64,000 bases of DNA, from the NCBI GenBank assembly GCA_025449935.1, contig JANWIJ010000062.1, positions 103,580-167,579 of the forward strand. The letters are read 5' to 3'. Each line of letters opens with the position of its first letter. Within the stretch, counting starts at the first letter, position 1. Shown piece by piece: positions 10,397 through 19,456 of this stretch. Origin of the DNA: Chitinophagaceae bacterium. Its GTDB lineage: Bacteria; Bacteroidota; Bacteroidia; Chitinophagales; Chitinophagaceae. The position numbers and the translations under genes were made by a program. Below the pieces are notes generated by a model. That model saw only the letters and a list, made by a program, of their open reading frames with translations. It did not search any database and had not been told where the DNA came from.

Positions 10397-13300
10397 CTCT
10401 GCATTGTTGCTCATCACTTTTTTTATTGCCGGCCATGCGGGGGCACAATCCTGGAAATTATATTCCGACAGCGCGAAAATGTACAGTGATCAGAAAAAGC
10501 AGGAGCTGGCGATTGAATATTATATCAAAGCCAATGACAGGCTGGCGATTGATTCAAATGTAACCACTACACATGTTCGCATCAGTAACCAGATAGGGTC
10601 ACTTTACCAGGCCAGGGGGAGATACGACCAATCAGAGAAATACTACAGCGAGGCCAAAAAAATACAGGAACTGGTTTCGGGTAAAGAGAGTGAGGACTAT
10701 TTACGGGTATGTACCAACCTGAATTATCTCTACATTATTATGAGCCGATACGCGCAGGCGGAGCAGTTGTGCCTTGAAACCCACCAGGCCGCCGCTAAGC
10801 TACTGGGTAAGACTAATTATGAATATGCGCGAGCCTGCCGGAACCTTGGTATGTTGTACCGGACACTGGGAAGATTCAGGGAGGCAGAGTCCTATTTGCT
10901 CGAAGCGCAAAGCATTACCGCGAATACAAAGGGGAAAGAAAAATTTGAATATGCCAGCATTACAAATGATGTCGGTGCCCTGTATATCCTGGCCGGTTTT
11001 TCCGAAAGGGCCGTTGAACAATTGCTGGTAGCAAAAGAAGTGTATATAAAAACCGCGGGGAAAGAAAGCTCTTCCTATGCCATTGTGTGTAATAACCTGG
11101 GCCTCGTTTACAAAAACCTGGTGGATTTTTCTCAGTCCGAACAATTATACCTGGAGACAAAAAGCACCTGGGAAAGAATCCAGGGTAAGCGGCATCCTTC
11201 TTATGCCCAATGTTGTTACAACCTGGGGGACCTTTATTTACTCATCGGGCAATACGATAAAGCAGAACAACTTTTACTGGAAGCGGAAGCGATCTACAGG
11301 ATTACACCCGGGGTGGATCATCCTGATTATGCAAAAGTCTGCAGTAAACTGGGCAAATTATATTATGCTTCTACGAATGATTACGCCAAAGCAGAATATT
11401 ATTTGTTGTTGTCGAAAAATATCCGGGAAAAACGGTTCACCAAAAAACATCCCGAGTATGCCATCAGCTTGGGTTTACTGGGCGAATTATACCGGTTTAT
11501 GGGCGACTTTGGTAAAGCGGAAATATACTACCTCGAAGCACACCAGATATCCAGGGAAATACTGGGCGATGATCACCCGGAGATCTCCAATTCTGCAGTG
11601 GCCCTGGCACTTGTGTATATCAAGATGAAAAAATTTGATAAAGCAGAGCAATTATTAAATGATGTGCACCCCGCCTGGGCACAGTTTGGCGTGGCCAGCA
11701 GCAGTCACCGCCTCATCCAGGAGTTATACGCCCGGTTATATGCAGGCCTCCAAAACCCAGAGAAAGCTGCTGAGTTTTATAAGAAAGCGATTGTATCACA
11801 GATGAGCCAGGTTCGGCGGGTATTCCAGTTTACCAGTGAAAATGAGAAATCAGCTTTCCTGGATGATATTGCAGACTCCAACGATGAATACTATTCTTTT
11901 TTCGGCAATTCCCGGGGACCGGCCACTGAGTCATATGACCTTTCGCTGGCCTATCGCCAACTGATCCTTTCTTCATTTGGAGCGGTCCGTGAAAGTATCC
12001 ACGAAAGTGGTGACAGCATCCTGCTCAGCAAATACAATGATTGGATGAAGTTGCGGAAGACCCTGGCTTCTTTATATTCTAAAAACAGTCTCCCGGATAA
12101 TATCCGCAACCTGGAGGACAGTGCCAATGAAATTGAAAAACTATTAACCAGGCACTCTTCCTTATTGGAGAAGAAATTGAAGGACCCCAGCTCGGTTTCC
12201 ATCCGCCAGGCACTGGCGGCTGATGAAGCGGCCATTGAATTCATCCGGTACCAGTATTTCGATGGGGCTAACTGGACGGATAGTATTTATTATGCCGGGG
12301 TATTGCTGCGCAAGGACCAGGAGCCACGGGTGGTCCGGTTATTTGAAGAGAGTGAACTGGTAAAAGCGTTGAAAATATATAAGGGTACCAGCGCTGAACA
12401 AACACAATTAAGTTATTTGTATTTATGGAAAGACCCCCTAAGTCATCAAAGCCGGCAAACGCTTTATGAGTTAGTGTGGAAACCATTGGAAGGAATGCTG
12501 GGGGAGGTTAAAACTATTTATTTTTCTCCTGTTGGTTCCTTGTTCAGGATCTCATTTGCCGCGCTGCCTGTGAATGAAAAGGATTTGCTGAGCGATAAAT
12601 ACCGGATGGTTCAGCTGAATACGACGGCATCCCTGGTTGAGCGCCCTCTCCAGGTAATCGGGGAATCTGATGAATTTACTTTTTATGGCGGAATAAACTA
12701 CGACAACGATTCCACCGGCATGAAACTGGCGGCTATGCAATCATCAGTTTCGGATGTTGCGACCCGTTCCCTGCCCGGCGACCTGTCCCGGGATGCTCTT
12801 CCTGAGTTTACTTATTTATTGGGAGCAGAAAAAGAAATTAACGGGATCAATCTATTAGCAGAAAATAAAAATCATCGTACAAATATCCTGGAAGGAAAAA
12901 ATGCCACGGAAGAATCTTTTAAAAGCTTATCAGGAAAGAACTCACCGGCTGTTTTGCATATAGCTACCCATGGCTTTTTTTTCCCGGATCCCACTAATAT
13001 TAAAAAGTCCAGATCGGGAGGAAGCGCAACTGTTTTCCGGCAGTCCGGCCATCCCTTAATGCGCTCAGGTCTTGCTTTGGCCGGTGCCAATAATGCCTGG
13101 AAGGGTACTCCGGTTGCAGGAGTAGAAGATGGTATCCTTACGGCCTATGAAGTATCAAATATGCATTTACCCAATACCAGGCTGGCGGTATTGTCTGCCT
13201 GTGAAACAGGACTGGGAGATATCCAGGGCAGCGAGGGTGTATATGGTTTGCAGCGTGCGTTTAAAATGGCGGGCGTTCAAAACCTGGTGATGAGCCTGTG

Positions 13301-13463
13301 GAAAGTCCCGGACCAGGAGACTTCGGAATTTATGCAGCAGTTGTATAAAAACCTCTTTTCGAAACAAAGTATCGAAGATGCTTTTTACAATGCGCAGTCG
13401 CTGATGAGAACCAAATACCGGAAGGATCCTTACAAATGGGCCGCCTGGGTGTTGATCCGGTAA
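10383..13463 (+). CDS. Exported TPR–CHAT caspase-like protein, array copy 4
   Basis: 1026 residues, the shortest complete copy. It starts at ATG with a signal peptide (MKGVPSALLLITFFIAGHAG, then AQSW). Nine or ten TPR units are visible and are the most diverged of the array: several lack the Asn of the SCNNL core, and the last (about residues 390–470) are hard to recognise. The CHAT domain covers about 610–1026, with His863 (ATHGFF) and Cys940 (SACETG). The acidic residue before AAIEF is Asp here, not Gly. The intact reading frame and catalytic residues argue against decay despite the divergent repeats. It shares its 5' flank with copy 3. Confidence 0.93.
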   Translation: MKGVPSALLLITFFIAGHAGAQSWKLYSDSAKMYSDQKKQELAIEYYIKANDRLAIDSNVTTTHVRISNQIGSLYQARGRYDQSEKYYSEAKKIQELVSGKESEDYLRVCTNLNYLYIIMSRYAQAEQLCLETHQAAAKLLGKTNYEYARACRNLGMLYRTLGRFREAESYLLEAQSITANTKGKEKFEYASITNDVGALYILAGFSERAVEQLLVAKEVYIKTAGKESSSYAIVCNNLGLVYKNLVDFSQSEQLYLETKSTWERIQGKRHPSYAQCCYNLGDLYLLIGQYDKAEQLLLEAEAIYRITPGVDHPDYAKVCSKLGKLYYASTNDYAKAEYYLLLSKNIREKRFTKKHPEYAISLGLLGELYRFMGDFGKAEIYYLEAHQISREILGDDHPEISNSAVALALVYIKMKKFDKAEQLLNDVHPAWAQFGVASSSHRLIQELYARLYAGLQNPEKAAEFYKKAIVSQMSQVRRVFQFTSENEKSAFLDDIADSNDEYYSFFGNSRGPATESYDLSLAYRQLILSSFGAVRESIHESGDSILLSKYNDWMKLRKTLASLYSKNSLPDNIRNLEDSANEIEKLLTRHSSLLEKKLKDPSSVSIRQALAADEAAIEFIRYQYFDGANWTDSIYYAGVLLRKDQEPRVVRLFEESELVKALKIYKGTSAEQTQLSYLYLWKDPLSHQSRQTLYELVWKPLEGMLGEVKTIYFSPVGSLFRISFAALPVNEKDLLSDKYRMVQLNTTASLVERPLQVIGESDEFTFYGGINYDNDSTGMKLAAMQSSVSDVATRSLPGDLSRDALPEFTYLLGAEKEINGINLLAENKNHRTNILEGKNATEESFKSLSGKNSPAVLHIATHGFFFPDPTNIKKSRSGGSATVFRQSGHPLMRSGLALAGANNAWKGTPVAGVEDGILTAYEVSNMHLPNTRLAVLSACETGLGDIQGSEGVYGLQRAFKMAGVQNLVMSLWKVPDQETSEFMQQLYKNLFSKQSIEDAFYNAQSLMRTKYRKDPYKWAAWVLIR

Positions 13464-13547
13464 TGCGGATGGGTGGTTCAGCCGGCGTTTATTAGCCCGT
13501 TAAAGAAGAAGGTTTGAAAAAATCAATTAGCATAATAACAAGTCCTT

Positions 13548-16500
13548 ATGAAACGTAACTCCATAGTATTTTTTTGTTTCTTTATTTGTACGGGCAGCTT
13601 TGCGCAGGGCTGGAAAGAGTACAAGGACACCGCCCAGCAGTACTTCGCCAAAAAATTGATTGACCCCGCCCTTGAGTATTATCTGCTGGCAAAAAATCTC
13701 CTGCAGAAAGATTCGGCTGTTACATTCACGCAGGCCGAGGTATGTTATTATATCGGGTACGCTTATTCATTAAAAGGGGAGTTTGAAAGTGCCGAGCCTT
13801 TTTACATTGAATCAAACAAGATTTTTGAGAAACGGGTCGGGAAACAGGATTTCCGCTATGCAACCAGCTGCTTTAACCTGGGAGCTGTGAATATGAATAT
13901 GGGGCGATATGAAAAGGCTGAAAGTTATTTTATTGAAGCCAAAAACATCCGGGAAAAAAATGTTGGCCGCCAGAGCCCAACCTATGTCAGGAGCTGTAAT
14001 ATATTGGGCGGGTTATATATTCGTATGCTGCTGTTTGCAAAAGCGTCATCGCTGTTCATGGAGGTCCGTGAAATCCTCAAAGGCCTGAACGTGCCGGAAG
14101 AACATCCGGACTATATTTCCAATTGTAATAACCTGGCTTATTTATTCAGCCAGATGGGTAATTACAGAAAAGCGGAACCCTATTTACTGGAAATAAAACA
14201 GGTTCATGAAAAAGCACCTGCCAGGAATGATTCCGCCTATGCAGAAGTCTGTAACAGCCTGGGTACCCTCTATATTGATCTGGCGGACTATGATAAAGCA
14301 GAACAGTTCTATCTGGAAACCAAAAGAATCAGGAAAAAAAATGGCATACAAAACCCGGATTACGCCGGCATCTGTTTAAATCTGGGTAATTTATATTCAC
14401 TTCTCGGGCAATATAAAAGAGCAGAGCAACATTACACGGAAGGAAAGGATATCCAGGCGAAATTATTATCGGACCAGTCAACGGAATATGCAATGAGCTG
14501 TAATAGCCTGGCGGGATTATACCGGAATACAGGTGAGTATGAAAAATCCGAATCACTTTTCCTGGAAGCAAAAAAAATCTTTCAGCGAAACGCCCAGGCC
14601 GGGCTCCGTTCTTATGCAGGGGTTTGCTATAACCTGGCCAGCCTGTACCGCGATAAAGGTCTCCCGGGCAAGGCGGAACCTCTTAATAAGGAGGCATTGC
14701 AGATCTGGGAAAAAATATCAGGGAAACTCAGCCGGGATTATGCCGCAGCATGTAATAACCTGGCAGCTACCTATCTCGCCATGAACGAATACAAAAAAGC
14801 CGAACCGCTTTTCCTGGAAGCATTATTTGTTTATGATACACTTTCGGGGAAAGACCATCCTGAATACGCAACGGCCAGCAATAACGTGGCCGCATTATAC
14901 TGGAGCATGAAGGAATACAGCAAAGCCAGGCAATTTGACGAGGCATCTTTCCGGTCCTTTTATTCAAATATCAGGAAAGTGTTTACCTTTTCTTCCGAAC
15001 AGGAGAAATATGCTTATTTGAAAACACTGGAACAGTTTAATGCGGAAATACTTTCTTTTAATGCCATGGTGTACCCAGGAGGCAGCCAGGATTTCACCTA
15101 TGATGTGCTGCTGGCAAACCGGAATATGATATTAACTTCTTCACAGGAAACAAGGCAATATGTTCTTGGAAAGGGCGATACCGCCCTCGTAAAAAAATAT
15201 AATGACTGGATTGACCTAAAAAAAGAACTTTCATTCTGGTATACCAAGCCAGTTTCAGAGCGGGAAGAAGTGGTCAAACGACTGGAAGAGAACGCGGATA
15301 TTATTGAAAAGGAACTCACCCGGAGCTCGTTCCTGTTTAAAGCCATTCAATCCCCGGTTACTGACATAAACTGGAAAAGGGTTCAGCAATCTTTGAAGCC
15401 CGGTGAAGCCACAGTTGAATTTGCCAGCTTCCGGTATTATGATGTTAACCGGGTAACAGACAGTACCTATTATATAGCGCTGGTTTTAAGAAAAGACAAA
15501 CCCGAACCGCAGCTTATTAAACTTTTTGAAGAAAAGGAACTCGATGCGCTCCTGAAGATTTATAAGGGAACAAGCGCCGGGCAAACCCAATTGAATTTCT
15601 TATACACAAAAATGGATGCCGGTGGGAAGGAAAATGACAGGAACCTGTATGAGTTGCTTTGGAAACCACTGGAGAATAAACTTGCCGGTGTTCACACGGT
15701 GTATTTTGCTCCCGCGGGTTCATTATTCAAAATCTCCTTTGCCGCGTTGCCCGTAAGCAGCAATGAAACTTTAAGTGACAAATACCGGCTGGTACAGGTA
15801 AATACTACGGCTTCGGTAGCAGCCCAGCCTGCAGTTTCTATCACCGCAAGCGACAAGGTGATGTTGTACGGTGGTGTGCAATATGATGTTGATTCAACGG
15901 GAATGAAATTATCAGCTATACTCTCTTCCGGCAATGATGTGGCATCGCGTTCTTTACCGGATGATCTCAGCCGCGACGGTGTTCCGGAGTTCGGGTATTT
16001 ATCCGGCACCGGGAAGGAGATAGCCGGTATCAGCAGGCTGGGGGCGCAAAAAAAATATAACGTAAGCACAGCGGAAGGAAAAAATGCAACAGAGGAATCT
16101 TTCAAAGCCTTATCGGGAAATAACTCCCCGGCTGTCCTGCATATAGCGACACATGGATTCTTTTTTCCTGATCCGAAGAACAATAAAAAAGACGACCGTG
16201 CAGGGGGCTCCGGTGTTTTCCGGCAATCCGGTAATCCATTGATCCGTTCAGGACTGGCCCTCAGTGGTGCCAACAATGCCTGGAAAGGTAAACCGGTGAA
16301 AGGGGTGGAGGATGGTATCCTGACTGCCTATGAAGTATCCAGCATGTATTTACCCAATACAAAACTGGCAGTATTGTCGGCTTGTGAAACGGGGCTGGGC
16401 GATATACAGGGAAGCGAAGGGGTGTATGGATTGCAACGGGCATTTAAAATGGCTGGCGTTCCAAACCTGGTGATGAGCCTCTGGAAAGTGCCGGACCTCG

Positions 16501-16646
16501 AGACCTCCGAGTTTATGGAGCAGTTGTATAAGGGATTGTTTGAAAAACAAACTATCGGGGATGCATTTTACCAGGCGCAGAGCATGATGAAAAATAAATA
16601 CCGGAACGACCCATACCGATGGGCTGCCTGGATTCTTGTCAGGTAA
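13548..16646 (+). CDS. Exported TPR–CHAT caspase-like protein, array copy 5
   Basis: 1032 residues. It starts at ATG with a different signal peptide (MKRNSIVFFCFFICTGSFAQ). About ten TPR units cover residues 45–470. The CHAT domain covers about 615–1032, with His869 (ATHGFF) and Cys946 (SACETG). The gap to copy 4 is only 84 bp and has no terminator, so the two may be co-transcribed. An intrinsic terminator follows 25 bp after the stop codon, which makes this the last gene of the array. The CHAT half is closest to copy 3. The protein ends in RWAAWILVR with no sorting signal. Confidence 0.93.
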   Translation: MKRNSIVFFCFFICTGSFAQGWKEYKDTAQQYFAKKLIDPALEYYLLAKNLLQKDSAVTFTQAEVCYYIGYAYSLKGEFESAEPFYIESNKIFEKRVGKQDFRYATSCFNLGAVNMNMGRYEKAESYFIEAKNIREKNVGRQSPTYVRSCNILGGLYIRMLLFAKASSLFMEVREILKGLNVPEEHPDYISNCNNLAYLFSQMGNYRKAEPYLLEIKQVHEKAPARNDSAYAEVCNSLGTLYIDLADYDKAEQFYLETKRIRKKNGIQNPDYAGICLNLGNLYSLLGQYKRAEQHYTEGKDIQAKLLSDQSTEYAMSCNSLAGLYRNTGEYEKSESLFLEAKKIFQRNAQAGLRSYAGVCYNLASLYRDKGLPGKAEPLNKEALQIWEKISGKLSRDYAAACNNLAATYLAMNEYKKAEPLFLEALFVYDTLSGKDHPEYATASNNVAALYWSMKEYSKARQFDEASFRSFYSNIRKVFTFSSEQEKYAYLKTLEQFNAEILSFNAMVYPGGSQDFTYDVLLANRNMILTSSQETRQYVLGKGDTALVKKYNDWIDLKKELSFWYTKPVSEREEVVKRLEENADIIEKELTRSSFLFKAIQSPVTDINWKRVQQSLKPGEATVEFASFRYYDVNRVTDSTYYIALVLRKDKPEPQLIKLFEEKELDALLKIYKGTSAGQTQLNFLYTKMDAGGKENDRNLYELLWKPLENKLAGVHTVYFAPAGSLFKISFAALPVSSNETLSDKYRLVQVNTTASVAAQPAVSITASDKVMLYGGVQYDVDSTGMKLSAILSSGNDVASRSLPDDLSRDGVPEFGYLSGTGKEIAGISRLGAQKKYNVSTAEGKNATEESFKALSGNNSPAVLHIATHGFFFPDPKNNKKDDRAGGSGVFRQSGNPLIRSGLALSGANNAWKGKPVKGVEDGILTAYEVSSMYLPNTKLAVLSACETGLGDIQGSEGVYGLQRAFKMAGVPNLVMSLWKVPDLETSEFMEQLYKGLFEKQTIGDAFYQAQSMMKNKYRNDPYRWAAWILVR

Positions 16647-16671
16647 AAGAGGAAGTACATACATTATTAAC

Positions 16672-16699
16672 TGGTTGGTTTATTGACCAGCCATTTTTT
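16672..16699 (+). terminator. Intrinsic terminator closing the TPR–CHAT array
   Basis: The stem TGGTTGG / CCAGCCA (seven pairs, one G·T) has an eight-base loop and is followed by six T residues. It begins 25 bp after the stop of copy 5. No comparable terminator is seen between copies 4 and 5. Confidence 0.75.
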
Positions 16700-16866
16700 A
16701 TTACCTTAGAAAAGATTGTTGTGTAAAATAACGCGGCCCGGGCAGAACCCCTTATCGTAGAATCAAATAATATGGCTGTGGTTTTTACTGTCTTTTACAT
16801 TAAGGCGAAATATCTTTCCGAAAAATTTCAAAAGGCAAACAACTGACAGTCATCACAAATAGTATA

Positions 16867-17137
16867 AATACTACAGAAAATACGGTAATATTCGCGAAAT
16901 AATGCTCGAAAAACTTGCATTGTTAAATTACGCATATTATGTTTGTCCCCGTATCGAACAATCCCTAAGAAAACGACGTAATCCGACCAATGAAACAAAC
17001 TTATCACCTTACGGGGTATTACTCCCGGACTGTTTCAAACACATCAAGTCGGTTTTCATAAGTTTCAAAGGGTAGTCGAAAGATGCTATATCCTGAGAGA
17101 GCCTAATCAACTCAATCTTGACCCTAAACTGAAAACG
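16867..17137 (+). promoter_or_regulatory. Conserved promoter plus ~185-nt 5' leader, copy 1 (T9SS cargo gene A)
   Basis: This segment matches 19457–19724 over about 270 bp, up to the start codon. It contains a promoter at 16915–16945 and then a predicted transcribed leader of about 185 nt. The most conserved stretch is AGATGCTATATCCTGAGAGA followed by GCC, and then CAACTCAATCTTGACCC just before the ATG. In this copy CCCCGTA (from about 16946) could pair with TACGGGG (near 17017), but the pairing is not preserved in copy 2. The first part of the 490-bp spacer (16700–16866) shows no gene. Function is inferred: a duplicated regulatory leader or candidate cis-acting RNA. Confidence 0.6.
16915..16945 (+). 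promoter_or_regulatory. Bacteroidota-type promoter for T9SS cargo gene A
   Basis: TTG at 16915–16917, a 20-nt spacer, then TATGTTTG at 16938–16945. This agrees with the TTG / TAnnTTTG consensus of the primary sigma factor in this phylum. Transcription would start near 16952. Confidence 0.6.
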
Positions 17138-19363
17138 ATGAAAACAATTGTACTCTCTAAAAAACAGGACATCCTTGTTATTTTGTCCCTTGTCCTGTTG
17201 TCTTTTGCGGGCAACGCACAAACTTATACCACGCAGGCGGCTGGTAACTGGAACAGTGCCTCTACCTGGGTAGGTGGTGTTGCTCCCGGCAATAGCATCA
17301 ATGCCGGCGTTGTAGTAAACATTTCCCATGCTGTAACGTACGACCTGACCAACGACCTGATTATCTCAGGTACGTTGAATGTTAGTGGTGATACGCTGAG
17401 CTTCGGATCGGGCTTTAACAAAAACATTCAGGTAAATCCAAATGGAAAATTGAAAGTGATCAACGGCGGCCTGTTTCTGAGCATGTTAAGCAGCAATTCC
17501 CTCGAGGTTGACAGGGGAAGCATTTTTTTTAGTAATGCAAAGGTTTTTGTTTCAAAAGATTTTGCTGCCATAAAAGGAAGCACCAGGAGCATCAAAAACA
17601 GTAAACTGATAATCGGAAAAAATTATGACCTGGCAGGCGATGCTGCATACCCTTCTGTGGATACAATCCAATTCTCTGTCGTAGAGACAAATCTTACAAA
17701 TAGCGGGGAGTTCCGCGTCCGGGCCTATACAACGCTGCGGGTAGCCAATGCCTATGTTAATATTAAGAACGCCAGCAAATTCAAAAATGAAAGTGGCGGT
17801 GCGATAACTACTATAACCGGTGCTAACGGTAATTTCGGGTTTGATTACCTGAAAGTAGCGGACGAATTTAAGAACGATGGAACCTGGAATGCACGTATTG
17901 ATGCAGCCTGCGTCAATGGATCAATAACAGGTACCCAAATGGGCCAGATCGATTTTACCCGTAGCCAGGACTGTTCGCTTACGCCATTAGTAGGTTCTGC
18001 TCCTGAACTGGTATTTAAAAACGCCGTGCTGGTATCAGGTACAGCTAACAAGCAAGGAGCTGTATATCGCTTTGCCAATGTTACCACTGGTGTGGATGCC
18101 CAGATAAAACTGAAGAAATTTTCACGGTCAGATATTTTAATGGAGAATGTTGATCTTCCTTCTTTAGGTTGGGACAAGGCCTTTCAACCCCAGTTTGGTT
18201 TGCCAGGCAATGTTTCGCCAAACCAGAACTGGTATGTAGATTTTGAAGTAAAATTCTATGTGGCCGGCACAAACACCATTAAAGTAATGCCAAAGGTTGA
18301 TATGACCGCCCTCGATGTGGATGGTGACGGGGTTTCAATAAGTGAGTATGCTTCCTTTCAAAATCCGTCGAATGTGACCTATTCTACCGTAAATAATTTA
18401 ACAGAGCAATCTTCAAACCTGGTGGGCCAGTTATTCACCTGTTCCCTTGATGCACTACCCAGTTTACTGATCAGCTGCATAGGTTGTGGCGGCGATGGTA
18501 AAACAGGCGTTTGGAATTTGACCGATTGTTTGCTTTGTGATGCTACGGGATTAGTGCATGCAGGTTGTAGTCATGCTTTTGAAGGTATGAATGCAAGTGC
18601 CATCAATGGCCCGGTATCAAATTTTGTAAACATTGACACAGCTGCTACACAGGTAATGGCCGTTTATCAATACACGGACAGGAGTGTTATTAATTTCAGG
18701 TACGGTGCCAAGTCGGGATCATCCAGCAGTTCAGCGGGTATCCGTCTGAATTCACTTTGGTTCAGGCAATTTAGTTTGTCACCGGTACAACATATGACGC
18801 TACCTGTTAAGCTGCAGTCTTTCACGGCTACCCTCAACAACAATAATAAAGCAGATCTTAAATGGGTGACCTCCGCTGAAATCAATTTGAGTCATTTTGT
18901 AGTACAGAAAAGCACGGATGGTACCAATTTTACGGATGCAGGTATTGTGTTTGCATACGGAAGCACCACCGGCAAAACTAACTATGGTTTTGTGGATGAC
19001 CTGGGCGCAGAACAAGCCAGGATTGTTTACTATCGCCTTCGCTCTGAAGATATTGATGGTAAGAGCCAGTATTCGGATACCCGGGTGATCAAACTCGGTA
19101 AGCAAACAGAAAACAGCATTACAATCGCTGCCTATCCCAACCCGGCAACTAATGAATTAAGGATTACTGTTCCGGCGGGCTGGCAGAATAAGAAGATTGT
19201 GTACGAGTTATTCAACAGTAACGGGCAGGTTGCAAAAAGATTGGAAAACGGCAGCAGCAGCCAGACGGAAACCATAAATATCAGCAGCCTTTCTCCTGGC
19301 TTTTATTTCGTCAGGGTTACCTGCAACGGTGAAACAGCGCAGCAAAAGATCGTTAAACAGTAA
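17138..19363 (+). CDS. T9SS cargo protein A with N-terminal beta-helix-like region
   Basis: 741 residues. The signal peptide ends around SFAGNAQ (residues 20–28). The next 270 residues open with GNWNSASTWVGGVAPG and continue as short G/N-rich strand repeats, which suggests a right-handed beta-helix. Residues about 290–550 align with the N-terminal half of the next gene's product (APELVFKN against APGLIFKD). This part includes a DVDGDG motif that could bind calcium and a cysteine-rich patch (CIGCGGDGKTGVWNLTDC). A fibronectin-like module (LPVKLQSF, then KSTDGTNF) precedes a type A sorting domain (YPNPATNELRITVP to the C-terminus). The protein should cross the outer membrane through the T9SS and be attached or released. 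The exact function is unknown. A terminator follows the gene. Confidence 0.88.
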   Translation: MKTIVLSKKQDILVILSLVLLSFAGNAQTYTTQAAGNWNSASTWVGGVAPGNSINAGVVVNISHAVTYDLTNDLIISGTLNVSGDTLSFGSGFNKNIQVNPNGKLKVINGGLFLSMLSSNSLEVDRGSIFFSNAKVFVSKDFAAIKGSTRSIKNSKLIIGKNYDLAGDAAYPSVDTIQFSVVETNLTNSGEFRVRAYTTLRVANAYVNIKNASKFKNESGGAITTITGANGNFGFDYLKVADEFKNDGTWNARIDAACVNGSITGTQMGQIDFTRSQDCSLTPLVGSAPELVFKNAVLVSGTANKQGAVYRFANVTTGVDAQIKLKKFSRSDILMENVDLPSLGWDKAFQPQFGLPGNVSPNQNWYVDFEVKFYVAGTNTIKVMPKVDMTALDVDGDGVSISEYASFQNPSNVTYSTVNNLTEQSSNLVGQLFTCSLDALPSLLISCIGCGGDGKTGVWNLTDCLLCDATGLVHAGCSHAFEGMNASAINGPVSNFVNIDTAATQVMAVYQYTDRSVINFRYGAKSGSSSSSAGIRLNSLWFRQFSLSPVQHMTLPVKLQSFTATLNNNNKADLKWVTSAEINLSHFVVQKSTDGTNFTDAGIVFAYGSTTGKTNYGFVDDLGAEQARIVYYRLRSEDIDGKSQYSDTRVIKLGKQTENSITIAAYPNPATNELRITVPAGWQNKKIVYELFNSNGQVAKRLENGSSSQTETINISSLSPGFYFVRVTCNGETAQQKIVKQ

Positions 19364-19387
19364 AATATTTTTACATAGGGGTTCCGG

Positions 19388-19415
19388 CCGTCCCGAATTC
19401 GGGACGGTTTTTTTT
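19388..19415 (+). terminator. Intrinsic terminator after T9SS cargo gene A
   Basis: CCGTCCCGAATTCGGGACGG is a perfect 20-nt palindrome followed by eight T residues. It lies 25 bp after the stop codon. Confidence 0.9.
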
Positions 19416-19456
19416 ATGGGAGACAAAAAAAATTATTGACCAGACTTGATCGTAAT

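Noticed and set aside
1..16646. A type III-E CRISPR (craspase-like) system, because of the TPR–CHAT proteins
   Set aside because: No cas gene, no repeat–spacer array and no gRAMP-like gene is in the window, and the CHAT proteins carry export signals. The five-fold array also does not fit that system.
16946..17024. A long-range stem CCCCGTA / TACGGGG in the first conserved leader as proof of a riboswitch
   Set aside because: The matching bases in the second leader copy do not pair, so there is no covariation support. The leader is reported only as a candidate.
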